This document shows positions 31,732 to 39,855 of a stretch of 48,540 nucleotides of DNA, piece by piece. The position numbers and the translations under genes are program-made. Source of the stretch: Candidatus Binatia bacterium (GTDB lineage: Bacteria > Desulfobacterota > Binatia > Bin18); NCBI GenBank assembly GCA_022826945.1, contig JAJDTY010000030.1, positions 1 to 48,540 of the forward strand. The letters are read 5' to 3'. The notes under the pieces were generated by a model that was not told where the DNA came from, searched no databases, and saw only the letters and a program-made list of their open reading frames with translations. Numbering within the stretch: position 1 is the stretch's first letter; each line of letters begins with the position of its first letter.

Positions 31732-34113
31732 TCACGCCTGTGCTTGGTCAATCAGGGTGAGCACGCGCTCCGGGGTGAGCGGAATCTCGTTGACCCGTAC
31801 CCCCAGCGGTGCCAAGGCGTCCGCTACGGCATTGGCGATGGCCGCCGGCGGTGAAATGGCGCCGCCTTCGCCCATGCCCTTGATGCCGCGCGGCGTGTTC
31901 GGGGCCGGGGTCTCAATATGGCCGATTTCGACCCGCGGAACGTCCACCGCGGTGGGGGCCAGATAGTCCATCAGCGTGCCCGTCAGCAGTTGGCCGTTGT
32001 CGTCGTACACCGTCTGCTCGTACAGGGCCGAGCCGATCCCCTGAGCCACGCCGCCCTGGATCTGCCCGTCAACCACGAGCGGGTTGATAATGGTGCCGCA
32101 GTCTTCGACCACAATCAGCCGCAGCAGCCGGACGTAGCCGGTTTCGATGTCCACCTCGACCGTCGCCAGAACCGTGGCGTTGGCATGGGTCCAGGGCGGC
32201 GGGGTGTAGTGTGCCGTCGCCTCCAAGCCCGGCTCTTCGTCTTCCGGCAGACCCGCCGGCGCCTGGACAACCAGCAGGTGGGCGATGTCCTGGAGGGGCA
32301 TGAGCGTCAGGTCGTCCGTCTTGCGCCGGACCAGCCCCTCGGCCAGTTCAAGGTCATCTTGCGGCACTTCACCCAGGCGTGAGGCGGTACGCAGGATTTT
32401 CTCCCGTAGCTGGCTCGACGCCTGAATAATGGCGCCGCCGCCGAGCACGGCGCTGCGGCTGGCCCACGTCCCCCAGCCGTGCGGAACGGTCGTGGTATCT
32501 CCCTGGATCACCCTGACGTCAGCCACGGGTACGCCCAGCTCGTCCGCCGCCACCTGGGCAAACGTCGTCTCGTGGCCCTGGCCGTGCGAGTGGGTGCCGA
32601 CCAGGACGGTGACTTTGCCGTTCGCGTCTATGCGCACGGTGGCCGATTCATAGCCGCCCCAGGTGATGCCGACCGGCTCGAAACTGCGGTAGCTGTAGGA
32701 CGAGCTCTCGACATAACAGCCCAGGCCAACGCCGAGGTAGCGCCCGTGTTGTCTGGCCTGCTGCTGCTCGGCCCGAAAGGCTCGGTAATCAAGCATATCC
32801 AGGGCCTTTTGCAGCGCTTCCCGGTGACTACCGCTTTCAATCTCAACTCCGGTGATAATCTGATAGGGATGTTCCTCCTTGCGGATCATATTGCGGAGGC
32901 GCAGCTCGGCCGGGTCGAGTCCCAGTTTCTGCGCTCCCAGGTCGAGCAGGCGTTCCATGACCAGGATGCTGACCGGCAAACCCACGCCACGATAAGCCCC
33001 ACTCGTGGTCTTGTTGGTAACAACCGACAGGGCCTCGCAGCGGAAGGCCGGGACCTTATAGGGGCCGCCGGGGAAGGCCGAGGCCGCCATACCGGCCTCC
33101 AGGGCGGAACCCCATGGATAGGCCGAGTATGCGCCCACGTCGCAGATAAAACGTCCCCTCACTCCCAGGATCGTCCCCTCCTTGGTCAGGGCGAGTTCGG
33201 CCTGCACGACTTGCTGCTTGGCCTGCAAGGTCGAGGCGGACAGGTTTTCGCGCCGGTCTTCGATCCATTTGACCGGGCGGCCGAGATGTTTGGCAAGAAA
33301 GGTCAGCAGGACTTCCTCGGGATAGACATAGGCCTTGGGTCCAAACCCTCCGCCGACATCCGGAGCAATGACCCGGATATGGTGCTCGGGAAAGTCGAGC
33401 AGACGGGCCAGGTGGGCGCGCATCAGATGCGGCACCTGGGTCGAGGACCACAATGTCAGGGAGCCTAAGGCCGGTTCATAGTGGGCCAGACAGCCGCGCG
33501 CTTCCATGGGCAGCGCCACATGCCGACCGGTCGCAAAGCGCTCGGCCACGATGCAGTCTGCCGATTGGAAGGCCTGGGCAATCGCGCCGGCCTCCATGTC
33601 TACCGTCTGCATGAGATTGTCGCCCCATTCCTCATGAATGAGCGGAGCGTCCGGTTCCATGGCCTGGGTGATGTCGCGCACAACCGCCAGGGGCTCATAC
33701 TCGACTGTCACACGAGCTGCGGCATCCTCTGCCGTGTAGCGGTCCGCAGCCACGACGACCGCCACGGGTTCTCCCACGAAGCGGACTTTGTCCAGGGCTA
33801 ACACCGACCAGTTGCACGGCTTATGTTTCGGAGCCTTGGCCGGATCATACTCCACGCGCAGGGGACGGATCGCCTGGGCGACATCCGCCCCGGTCAAGAC
33901 CGCCTCCACCCCGGGATACGCTTGAGCGGCGCTGACATCGACCGTGAGTACTCGGGCATGCGGGTAGGGGCTGCGGACAAACGCGACCCCGAGGGTACCG
34001 GGCAGGTGGATATCATCGACATACTGGCTTTGACCCAACAGCACCCGCGGGTCTTCGACCCGTTTCACCTGGGCACCGACCATCTTCCCCGTGCCGACCG
34101 GACTCGTGGTCAT
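31732..34113 (-). CDS. Molybdenum hydroxylase large subunit (xanthine dehydrogenase/CoxL family)
   Basis: 793 residues from the chosen ATG. Two-domain pattern: N-terminal aldehyde oxidase/xanthine dehydrogenase a/b hammerhead (RVEDPRVLLGQSQYVDDI, AFVRSPYPHARV) and the molybdopterin-binding part with APDVGGGFGPKAYVYPEE, AYRGVGLP, THSHGQGHETTFAQVAADE and the catalytic-Glu loop GIKGMGEGGAISPPAA near 744-759. Members hydroxylate aldehydes, purines or N-heterocycles with water as oxygen donor and need molybdopterin cytosine dinucleotide. The usual FAD subunit and [2Fe-2S] subunit genes are absent on both sides. The loop reads AYRGVG, not the AYRCSFR of form I CO dehydrogenase. Start: ATG with GGGAGG upstream preferred over the GTG 15 bases earlier. 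Downstream lies an LLM gene. Confidence 0.93.
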   Translation of the reverse strand: MTTSPVGTGKMVGAQVKRVEDPRVLLGQSQYVDDIHLPGTLGVAFVRSPYPHARVLTVDVSAAQAYPGVEAVLTGADVAQAIRPLRVEYDPAKAPKHKPCNWSVLALDKVRFVGEPVAVVVAADRYTAEDAAARVTVEYEPLAVVRDITQAMEPDAPLIHEEWGDNLMQTVDMEAGAIAQAFQSADCIVAERFATGRHVALPMEARGCLAHYEPALGSLTLWSSTQVPHLMRAHLARLLDFPEHHIRVIAPDVGGGFGPKAYVYPEEVLLTFLAKHLGRPVKWIEDRRENLSASTLQAKQQVVQAELALTKEGTILGVRGRFICDVGAYSAYPWGSALEAGMAASAFPGGPYKVPAFRCEALSVVTNKTTSGAYRGVGLPVSILVMERLLDLGAQKLGLDPAELRLRNMIRKEEHPYQIITGVEIESGSHREALQKALDMLDYRAFRAEQQQARQHGRYLGVGLGCYVESSSYSYRSFEPVGITWGGYESATVRIDANGKVTVLVGTHSHGQGHETTFAQVAADELGVPVADVRVIQGDTTTVPHGWGTWASRSAVLGGGAIIQASSQLREKILRTASRLGEVPQDDLELAEGLVRRKTDDLTLMPLQDIAHLLVVQAPAGLPEDEEPGLEATAHYTPPPWTHANATVLATVEVDIETGYVRLLRLIVVEDCGTIINPLVVDGQIQGGVAQGIGSALYEQTVYDDNGQLLTGTLMDYLAPTAVDVPRVEIGHIETPAPNTPRGIKGMGEGGAISPPAAIANAVADALAPLGVRVNEIPLTPERVLTLIDQAQA

Positions 34114-34203
34114 GGAGTTTCCTCCCACTGTGTCAGTTCCCGCACCATCGCGCGTTTATATTTGGAGGTCAAGGAGAACCTCCTTACGACGATCCGTCTC
34201 CCG

Positions 34204-34835
34204 TTAGACCGCCCAGCCCGCAGACAGTACTTCAGCCTGTTCCAGCACGGTCCGTGTCGCTCGCTCCTGCTTGTCAGGCGGATAACCGTGCTTACGCAGA
34301 ATGCGTTTGACCAGTCGGCGCAGGTTGGCACGGACATTCTCGCGAAGCGTCCAGTCGATGGTGACGTTGTTGCGCACGGTTTGCACCAATTCACGGGCGA
34401 TGTCGCGCAGGGTTTCATCGCCGAGCACCTGAACCGCGCTGTCATTTGTTTCGAGCGCGTCGTAGAACGCGCCCTCGTCTTCCGACAGGCTGAGTTGTTC
34501 GCCGCGCGCGCTTGCCTCACGCAACTCCTGGGCAAGCTGAATCAGCTCTTCTATCACTTGCGCGGCTTCGATGGCCCGGTTCTGGTAGCGACGCAGAGTC
34601 TGTTCCAGCATCTCGGCGAACGACCGCGCCTGGACCACGTTTTTCCGGCGGCGGGCGGCGAGTTCGCCTTTCAACAATTTCTGCAACAGTTCGACCGCGA
34701 GATTACGTTGCGGCATGTCCCGCACCTCGGCCAGGAATTCGTCCGACAGGACCGAGATATCAGGCTTCTCCAGCCTAGGCTTTCGAGCCAAGTTAAGGCG
34801 GCATCTTCGACCGTGGATTCGGCAAATCCGGTCAT
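34204..34835 (-). pseudogene. hsdR: Type I restriction enzyme R subunit (hsdR) remnant: N-terminus joined out of frame to C-terminal domain
   Basis: The 195 codons at 34204-34791 encode only the HsdR C-terminal domain ([89 protein letters not shown]), which binds the modification subunits in intact systems. Directly upstream, in another frame, an ATG at 34835 starts [22 protein letters not shown], the start of an HsdR protein. The whole nuclease and helicase motor, about 700 or more residues, is missing between them, so this is a deletion remnant and cannot cut DNA. No hsdM or hsdS gene is present. It lies next to a toxin-antitoxin pair and a second N-terminal remnant at 35594. Confidence 0.85.
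34777..34834. repeat. Imperfect direct repeat flanking the toxin-antitoxin pair, left copy
   Basis: 58 bp that match 35649-35706 at about 48 positions when compared by eye. Both copies are in the same orientation and both correspond to the first codons of an hsdR gene read on the minus strand. They bracket the Phd/PIN pair. They may be parts of two related hsdR genes rather than a mobile-element repeat. Confidence 0.7.
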
Positions 34836-34870
34836 GTTTTCAGCCAGTCCTCATGATGCGGCATTCTCTG

Positions 34871-34920
34871 ATGATCGAAGGAATGGACCATGATCTGATA
34901 CCATGGTACGATTCGATCAT
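34871..34920 (+). promoter_or_regulatory. Inverted repeat at the antitoxin start (probable autoregulation site)
   Basis: ATGATCGAA (34871-34879) and TTCGATCAT (34912-34920) are perfect nine-base inverted repeats. Between them is a ten-base palindrome TACCATGGTA (34899-34908). The right arm touches the antitoxin ATG at 34919. Antitoxins of this class bind such palindromes to repress their own operon; binding here is inferred. Confidence 0.55.
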
Positions 34921-35179
34921 GGAAGAAATTCAAATTTCGAAATTCAAGGCCACATGCCTGGCCGTCCTTGACCGTGTTGGCAGAACGGGACAGCCGGTCC
35001 TGATAACCCGTTTCGGCAAGCCGGTCGCCGAGATCATCCCTCCGACAAAGGCTCCCTCCGACGCCTGGTTGGGCGCCATGCGGAGACGGGGCGCCATCAT
35101 CGGCGACATAGTCGAGCCCGCCGCCGCGCCGGGCGACTGGGAGGTTTTAGGCGATATCCCTGGGAAGACAACCCCGTAA
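34919..35179 (+). CDS. Phd/YefM-family antitoxin
   Basis: 86 residues. MEEIQISKFKATCLAVLDRV at the start, then GQPVLITRFGKPVAEIIPP, the DNA-binding and dimer core of Phd/YefM antitoxins; the C-terminal 35 residues (PSDAWLGAMRRRGAIIGDIVEPA) would wrap the toxin. The frame is open much further upstream, but that part overlaps the hsdR remnant and has no family likeness. The chosen ATG is where the family N-terminus begins; its ribosome site is poor. The toxin ATG follows the TAA with no gap, so the proteins are made together. The antitoxin neutralises the PIN nuclease and probably represses the operon. Confidence 0.85.
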   Translation: MEEIQISKFKATCLAVLDRVGRTGQPVLITRFGKPVAEIIPPTKAPSDAWLGAMRRRGAIIGDIVEPAAAPGDWEVLGDIPGKTTP

Positions 35180-35572
35180 ATGTCGTTACTTCTTGATACG
35201 CATATTTGGCTCTGGAGTCTACTCGAACCGGACAGGCTCTCAACCACATTGCGTCACATCCTAACCGCGCGCGAGACGGCGCTACGCCTTACATCTATCA
35301 GCTTGTGGGAGGCTCTGCTGCTGGCCGAGCGTGGGCGGCTCGTCCTGGAACCGGACGGGCCGAGATGGTTGCGCAAGGCCATGTCCGAAAGTCCGGTCTC
35401 AGAAATTCCCCTCACGATGGACGTGGTGCTGATGAGCGCGTCCATCAATCTTCCGCATCTCGACCCCGCGGACCATCTCATCGCCGCCACTGCAAAGACC
35501 TTCGATCTGACCCTTGTCACGGCGGACCAGCGCCTGATCGAGTGCCGAGACATCAACGTTCTTGCCGCGTGA
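35180..35572 (+). CDS. PIN-domain toxin (VapC-like endoribonuclease)
   Basis: 130 residues, a full PIN domain. Acidic residues expected to hold Mg/Mn are all in place: Asp6 in LLLDTHIWLW, Glu44 in SLWEALLL, Asp95 and Asp98 in LDPADHLIAATA and Asp116 in VTADQRL. VapC-type toxins cleave tRNA or rRNA and are blocked by the antitoxin. The gene starts immediately after the antitoxin stop (TAAATG). Intact, in contrast to the decayed hsdR pieces on both sides and to the frameshifted brnT at 46386; intact pairs tend to be kept because losing the antitoxin is harmful. Confidence 0.9.
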   Translation: MSLLLDTHIWLWSLLEPDRLSTTLRHILTARETALRLTSISLWEALLLAERGRLVLEPDGPRWLRKAMSESPVSEIPLTMDVVLMSASINLPHLDPADHLIAATAKTFDLTLVTADQRLIECRDINVLAA

Positions 35573-35593
35573 TATGGTCCTGTTGTCCTCACT

Positions 35594-35707
35594 TCAAGCG
35601 GATCGCGTATACCAAGCGATGTCGGAACCGTGAGCGATATACCAGCCGAGATTTTCGAGCCAAGCCAGGGCGGCATCTTCGACGGTGGATTCGGTGAAGC
35701 TGGTCAC
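35594..35707 (-). pseudogene. hsdR: hsdR N-terminal remnant, second copy
   Basis: A 37-codon frame from a GTG at 35707 reads [21 protein letters not shown] followed by [10 protein letters not shown], the characteristic start of type I restriction R subunits, then runs into unrelated residues and a TGA at 35594. It is a better preserved version of the N-terminal piece at 34835. No further hsdR sequence follows; the next 15 bases lead into the end of the PIN toxin gene on the other strand. Confidence 0.75.
35649..35706. repeat. Imperfect direct repeat flanking the toxin-antitoxin pair, right copy
   Basis: Partner of the copy at 34777-34834; same orientation, differing at about ten positions. 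The shared core is GGCGGCATCTTCGAC followed by GTGGATTCGG. Confidence 0.7.
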
Positions 35708-35747
35708 TGTGGTCAAATCAGGACGTCACACTATGCCAAAAACAGTG

Positions 35748-35811
35748 AGATATCCAGGCGGCGCTGGATATCTGGAAGACTGAGAGTATAATGCCCGGAC
35801 TTATCCGGCAT
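35748..35811 (+). promoter_or_regulatory. Probable promoter and two hairpins ahead of the hydantoinase operon
   Basis: A perfect TATAAT (35787-35792) lies 48 bases before the HyuA ATG. Upstream, AGATATCCAG (35748-35757) and CTGGATATCT (35764-35773) form a perfect ten-base inverted repeat with a GCGGCG centre that covers the -35 region; the -35 itself is poor (CTGGAT at 17 bp spacing), as in promoters needing an activator. A second hairpin, ATGCCCGGA facing TCCGGCAT with one bulged C (35791-35811), falls at the transcript start. Operator or attenuator roles are inferred. Confidence 0.5.
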
Positions 35812-35839
35812 TTCAGCTCAGTATCGTTCGGGGTTGCCC

Positions 35840-37921
35840 ATGGGTTATCGCATTGCCATCGACGTTGGCGGCACGTTTACCGATGTTGTTGTCGCCGACA
35901 ACGCTGGGCGAATGACGATCGGGAAGGGCCTCACGACCCGAGAGCGGCTCTTTCACGGTATGGAGCAGGGCCTGGCTGTTGCGGCCCAGCAGCTTGGCGA
36001 GCCCGACGTGCCCACCCTGCTCAGCCAGGCCGACCTCTTTATCTATGGGACGACCACCGCGACGAACGCCGTGGTCGAGGGGAAGACCGGCAAGACTGCA
36101 TTTCTGACAACTGAGGGCTTTCCTGACATCCTGGTGCTACGCGAGGGCGGCAAGACCAATGCCTATGACTTCACGGCACCCTACCCGGAACCCTATGTCC
36201 CGCGGCGTCTCACCTTTGAAATACGGGAGCGGGTGAATGCGGAGGGAGAGGTTGTTGTCCCGTTCGATGTGGCGCACGCGCGCAGTATTTTGAAGCGCCT
36301 CCGTGCACAGCACGTTGAGGCGATTGGTGTCTGTCTGGTGTGGTCCATTGTCAACCCAGTCCACGAAGCGATGCTGGGCAGGTTGATTGAGGAGGAGCTG
36401 CCGGGGGTTGCCTACACGCTCTCATCCCGGCTCAACCCGATTATTCGTGAATACCGTCGGGCATCGGCAACCGTCATCGATGCCTCACTCAAGCCGCTCA
36501 TGCAGCACCATCTGCGTGAGATTGCCCAGGACGTAAGTCGCGCCGGCTTTCGTGGCGAGATTCTCGGCGCAACATCGTCTGGTGGCGTCATGCACATTCA
36601 GGAACTGGCGGAGCGTCCTATCAATAGCGTCCGCTCGGGTCCCGCGCTTGCACCGGTGGCGGCGCTGCATTACGCACGGGCCGAAGTTGGCAGCCGAGAT
36701 GTCATCACGTGTGATACGGGTGGGACCAGCTTCGACGTCAGTCTGGTGCGGGATGGCCTGATAAAGGCCACGCGTGAGACCTGGCTCGGCGGTCAGTGGG
36801 TTGGACACATGACCGGCCTCTCGTCCGTTGATGTCCGGAGCATTGGTGCAGGCGGCGGCTCGATCGCCTGGATCGACCCTGGTGGCCTGCTCCGTGTCGG
36901 CCCACACAGTGCGGGCGCTGAGCCCGGTCCGGCCTGCTACGGGAACGGTGGGACACGGCCGACCGTCACGGACGCGGCCCTGGTGCTCGGCTACTTGAAT
37001 CCCGCCTACTTCCTGGGAGGACAGATGCAACTGGATACGGAGGCCGCGTGGCAAGCCGTTGGAACCATTGCCGAGCCGCTGGAGCAGACGATCGACCAGG
37101 CCGCCCAGGCTATTCTGACCATTGCCGGTGAGGCTATGGTGCAGGCGATCCAGGAGATCTCGGTGAACGAAGGGATTGACCCGCGCGAGACACTGCTTGT
37201 GGCTGGTGGCGGAGCCGCAGGACTGAATATTGTCTCTATTGCCCAAGCCCTGGGCTGCCCTCAGGTGCTCATCCCTCGGACCGCGGGTGCGCTCAGCGCC
37301 TGCGGCGCACAGTACTCGGACATTGTGGCTGAGTTCAGCCTGAGTAGACTGGCCGTGACAGACGATTTCGCCTACACCGAGGTGAATGCGGCCTTACAAT
37401 CTCTGCACGCCGAAATGAATACCCTTGAGTCGGAGTTGCGAGGGCGGGGCCTCCGCAATTTTAAGCGGGACTTCTTTGTTGAGGCCCGCTATCCCACTCA
37501 GGTCTGGGAGCTCGAGATTCCCTTGGAAAAGGACCGCTTTGATGGGCCGCAGGACGTTGCCGCCCTGGTCCAAGGCTTCCATCGGGTGCACGAGCGCGTT
37601 TTTGCTGTCAAGGAAGAAGGGGCCGAGGTCGAGTGCCTGTACTGGAAGGGCCGTTTGACCGGGCTCCTGGATCGGATGCAACCCGACCGTTCGCCCGCGC
37701 AGGATACACCGCACGGGGTAGTTCCACATGCGCATCGGAGTGTGTATTTCGCGGGTCAGGGTCGCACCGATACCCCGCTGTACCTGGGATCAGCGCTTGA
37801 GCCCGGCATGCAACTCCACGGACCGGCGATCATCGAGGAGCCGACGACGACGATCGTGCTCTACCCACACAGCGTCGCCCAGGTGGCACCGTTGAATAAC
37901 TATCTCATCAGCATACCCTGA
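35840..37921 (+). CDS. hyuA: Hydantoinase/oxoprolinase HyuA-type subunit 1
   Basis: 693 residues, standard for HyuA (N-methylhydantoinase A/5-oxoprolinase/acetone carboxylase beta family). The N-terminal actin-like phosphate-binding motif DVGGTFTD (8-15) is intact, followed by IYGTTTATNAVVEGK, LREGGKTNAYDF, GGTSFDVSLVRDG, IGAGGGSIAWID, SAGAEPGPACYG and VAGGGAAGLNIVSIAQ. These proteins activate an amide, imide or ketone with ATP and work with a HyuB partner. The TTG six bases earlier is rejected for the ATG at the family start. The HyuB gene begins 7-25 bp after its stop. Substrate is unknown: hydantoin-like ring, 5-oxoproline-like lactam or ketone carboxylation are all possible. Confidence 0.94.
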   Translation: MGYRIAIDVGGTFTDVVVADNAGRMTIGKGLTTRERLFHGMEQGLAVAAQQLGEPDVPTLLSQADLFIYGTTTATNAVVEGKTGKTAFLTTEGFPDILVLREGGKTNAYDFTAPYPEPYVPRRLTFEIRERVNAEGEVVVPFDVAHARSILKRLRAQHVEAIGVCLVWSIVNPVHEAMLGRLIEEELPGVAYTLSSRLNPIIREYRRASATVIDASLKPLMQHHLREIAQDVSRAGFRGEILGATSSGGVMHIQELAERPINSVRSGPALAPVAALHYARAEVGSRDVITCDTGGTSFDVSLVRDGLIKATRETWLGGQWVGHMTGLSSVDVRSIGAGGGSIAWIDPGGLLRVGPHSAGAEPGPACYGNGGTRPTVTDAALVLGYLNPAYFLGGQMQLDTEAAWQAVGTIAEPLEQTIDQAAQAILTIAGEAMVQAIQEISVNEGIDPRETLLVAGGGAAGLNIVSIAQALGCPQVLIPRTAGALSACGAQYSDIVAEFSLSRLAVTDDFAYTEVNAALQSLHAEMNTLESELRGRGLRNFKRDFFVEARYPTQVWELEIPLEKDRFDGPQDVAALVQGFHRVHERVFAVKEEGAEVECLYWKGRLTGLLDRMQPDRSPAQDTPHGVVPHAHRSVYFAGQGRTDTPLYLGSALEPGMQLHGPAIIEEPTTTIVLYPHSVAQVAPLNNYLISIP

Positions 37922-37946
37922 TTGGCGTATGAGAAAGGCAGGACGG

Positions 37947-39794
37947 ATGGCAGCGCAGACACACAGGCGAGAGGTGCAGCAGACAACACTTGATCCGACC
38001 TTGCTCGCCGTGCTGGCCAATCGATTTGAAGCGATTGTGCGCGAGATGACCCAAACCCTGCTCCGGGCTGGCCGCTCGGCCACGATCAGTATTGCGCGTG
38101 ATTTTTCGTGCTCAATCACAACCAGTGTGACTGGCCAGCACGCGCTCCTGGCCGCGGCAGAAGGGTTGCCGGCTCATATCTACGGCTCTCATCTTCAGGC
38201 CCAGGCCATGTGCGAGCTGCATCCAGATCTTGCTGAGGGCGATGCCTTTCTGCATAACGATCCATACTTAGGGAACTCCCATCCCGCAGATCACACCATC
38301 CTCGTGCCGGTTTTCTGCGAGGGGCAGCATCTGTTCACGGCGGTTGCCAAGGCCCACCTGTCCGATATCGGCAATGCGTTGCCCACCTCGTATATGCCGG
38401 CTGCGCGCGATGTCTATGAAGAGGGTGCCTTGCTCTTCCCCTGCATCCGCGTTCAATGCGCCTACACAGATGTCGACGACATTATCCGCTTGTGTCGTAG
38501 GCGCATCCGCGTTCCCGAGCAGTGGTATGGGGACTATCTGGCGATGGTCGGCGCGGCCCGAGTTGGTGAGCGGAAGATTCAGGACCTTGTCGCAAAGTAC
38601 GGCTCCGAGACGATCAAGACGTTCGTTCACGAGTGGTTGGATTATTCGGAACGTCGCATGATCCACGCCATCAGGCAGCTGCCAGGTGGCGACGTGATCG
38701 GGACCGGTCGGCACGACCCGTTTCCGGGTCTGCCCGATGGCCTGCCGCTCAAGGTCGAAATTGCTATCGATACGCAGGAGGGTCGGATTGCCGTCGACCT
38801 CCGCGACAATCCGGACAATGTTGCCGGCGGGGCAAACTCGTCGGAGGCCTGTTCGATATCGAGCGTCATGCAAGGCATCTTTAGCGCGTTGGACCCTGAC
38901 GTACCCCACAATGCCGGCAGCTTTCGGCGTATCCACGTCAAGCTCCGGGAAGGGTGTGTGGTCGGCATTCCGCGCTTTCCGCATTCGTGTTCACTCGCGA
39001 CCACGAATCCGGCCAACCGGCTGGTGGTCATCACCCAGTCGGCCTTTGCCGAGCTCGGTGACGGCTGGGGTACTGCGGAAGGCGGGGTTGCCCAAAACGC
39101 GGGCTATGCGGTGATCTCGGGTACGGACACGCGGCGCAACGGTGCCGCCTACGTCAACCAGCTCATCCTGGGGGGCAATGGCGGGCCGGCTTCTCCTCTG
39201 TGCGACGGCTGGGTGACCTACGGGATTGCCGTCATCTCGGGCCTCTTGTACCGGGACAGCGTTGAGATTGACGAACAGAAGTACCCGCTGTTCGTCAAGT
39301 CTGAAAAATTAGCCCAAGACAGTGGTGGACCGGGACGGTTTCGGGGCGCGCCTGCGATTGAAGCGGAATACGGTCCGAAAGGCGATCCCGTGACCTTGAC
39401 CTTTCCTATGGAAGGCTACGAGACTCCGGCCAAAGGCGCGCGGGGCGGTCAGGCTGGCAGTAAGGCCTGGGCAATCAAGATCGATCGGGACGGGAACGAG
39501 ATTCCGTTACCGAATATCTTTACCGGAGACCTGCTACCCGGTGAGCTCATACGCTACCGGGACTGCGGCGGCGGCGGTTATGGTCCGCCGACCGAGCGCA
39601 ATCCGGAAGATGTTCGTCGCGACGTCCTTGAACGCTGGGTGTCGGTCGAGCAGGCACGCGTCGCGTATGGCGTTGTCCTGACCGGGAGTATCGAGGATGA
39701 AACGCTCGCTATCGACCAAGAGGCCACGCGGGAGCTACGCGAGCAACTCGGCAAGTACCGGGAGCAGGGAGACAAGATCAGGGGTGTCAACTGA
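37947..39794 (+). CDS. hyuB: Hydantoinase/oxoprolinase HyuB-type subunit 1
   Basis: 615 residues from the chosen ATG (an in-frame ATG at 37929 is also possible but has a poorer ribosome site; AAAGG and GGCAGGA precede 37947). Family marks: DPTLLAVLANRFEAIVREM, HNDPYLGNSHPADHT, AHLSDIG, DYSERRMIHAIRQLPGG, DLRDNPDNVAGGANSSEAC, PLFVKSEKLAQDSGGPGRFRGAPAIE and the C-terminal CGGGGYGPPTERNPEDVRRDV. HyuB is the hydrolase partner of HyuA in ATP-dependent hydantoinase and oxoprolinase complexes. First complete A-B pair of the operon; followed by a Rid protein gene after 61 bp. Confidence 0.94.
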   Translation: MAAQTHRREVQQTTLDPTLLAVLANRFEAIVREMTQTLLRAGRSATISIARDFSCSITTSVTGQHALLAAAEGLPAHIYGSHLQAQAMCELHPDLAEGDAFLHNDPYLGNSHPADHTILVPVFCEGQHLFTAVAKAHLSDIGNALPTSYMPAARDVYEEGALLFPCIRVQCAYTDVDDIIRLCRRRIRVPEQWYGDYLAMVGAARVGERKIQDLVAKYGSETIKTFVHEWLDYSERRMIHAIRQLPGGDVIGTGRHDPFPGLPDGLPLKVEIAIDTQEGRIAVDLRDNPDNVAGGANSSEACSISSVMQGIFSALDPDVPHNAGSFRRIHVKLREGCVVGIPRFPHSCSLATTNPANRLVVITQSAFAELGDGWGTAEGGVAQNAGYAVISGTDTRRNGAAYVNQLILGGNGGPASPLCDGWVTYGIAVISGLLYRDSVEIDEQKYPLFVKSEKLAQDSGGPGRFRGAPAIEAEYGPKGDPVTLTFPMEGYETPAKGARGGQAGSKAWAIKIDRDGNEIPLPNIFTGDLLPGELIRYRDCGGGGYGPPTERNPEDVRRDVLERWVSVEQARVAYGVVLTGSIEDETLAIDQEATRELREQLGKYREQGDKIRGVN

Positions 39795-39855
39795 ATGTTG
39801 AGCGACCCTCACCCGCGTCCGCTACGCGTCCGCCGATGAACCAAGGAGGGGAACC

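Noticed and set aside
34715..34918. Upstream extension of the antitoxin frame
   Set aside because: It runs antisense through the hsdR remnant and the operator palindromes, and has no Phd-like sequence.
34777..35706. The direct repeats as insertion-sequence ends or attachment sites
   Set aside because: Both copies translate as the start of HsdR proteins, which explains the likeness without a mobile element; no transposase or integrase is present.
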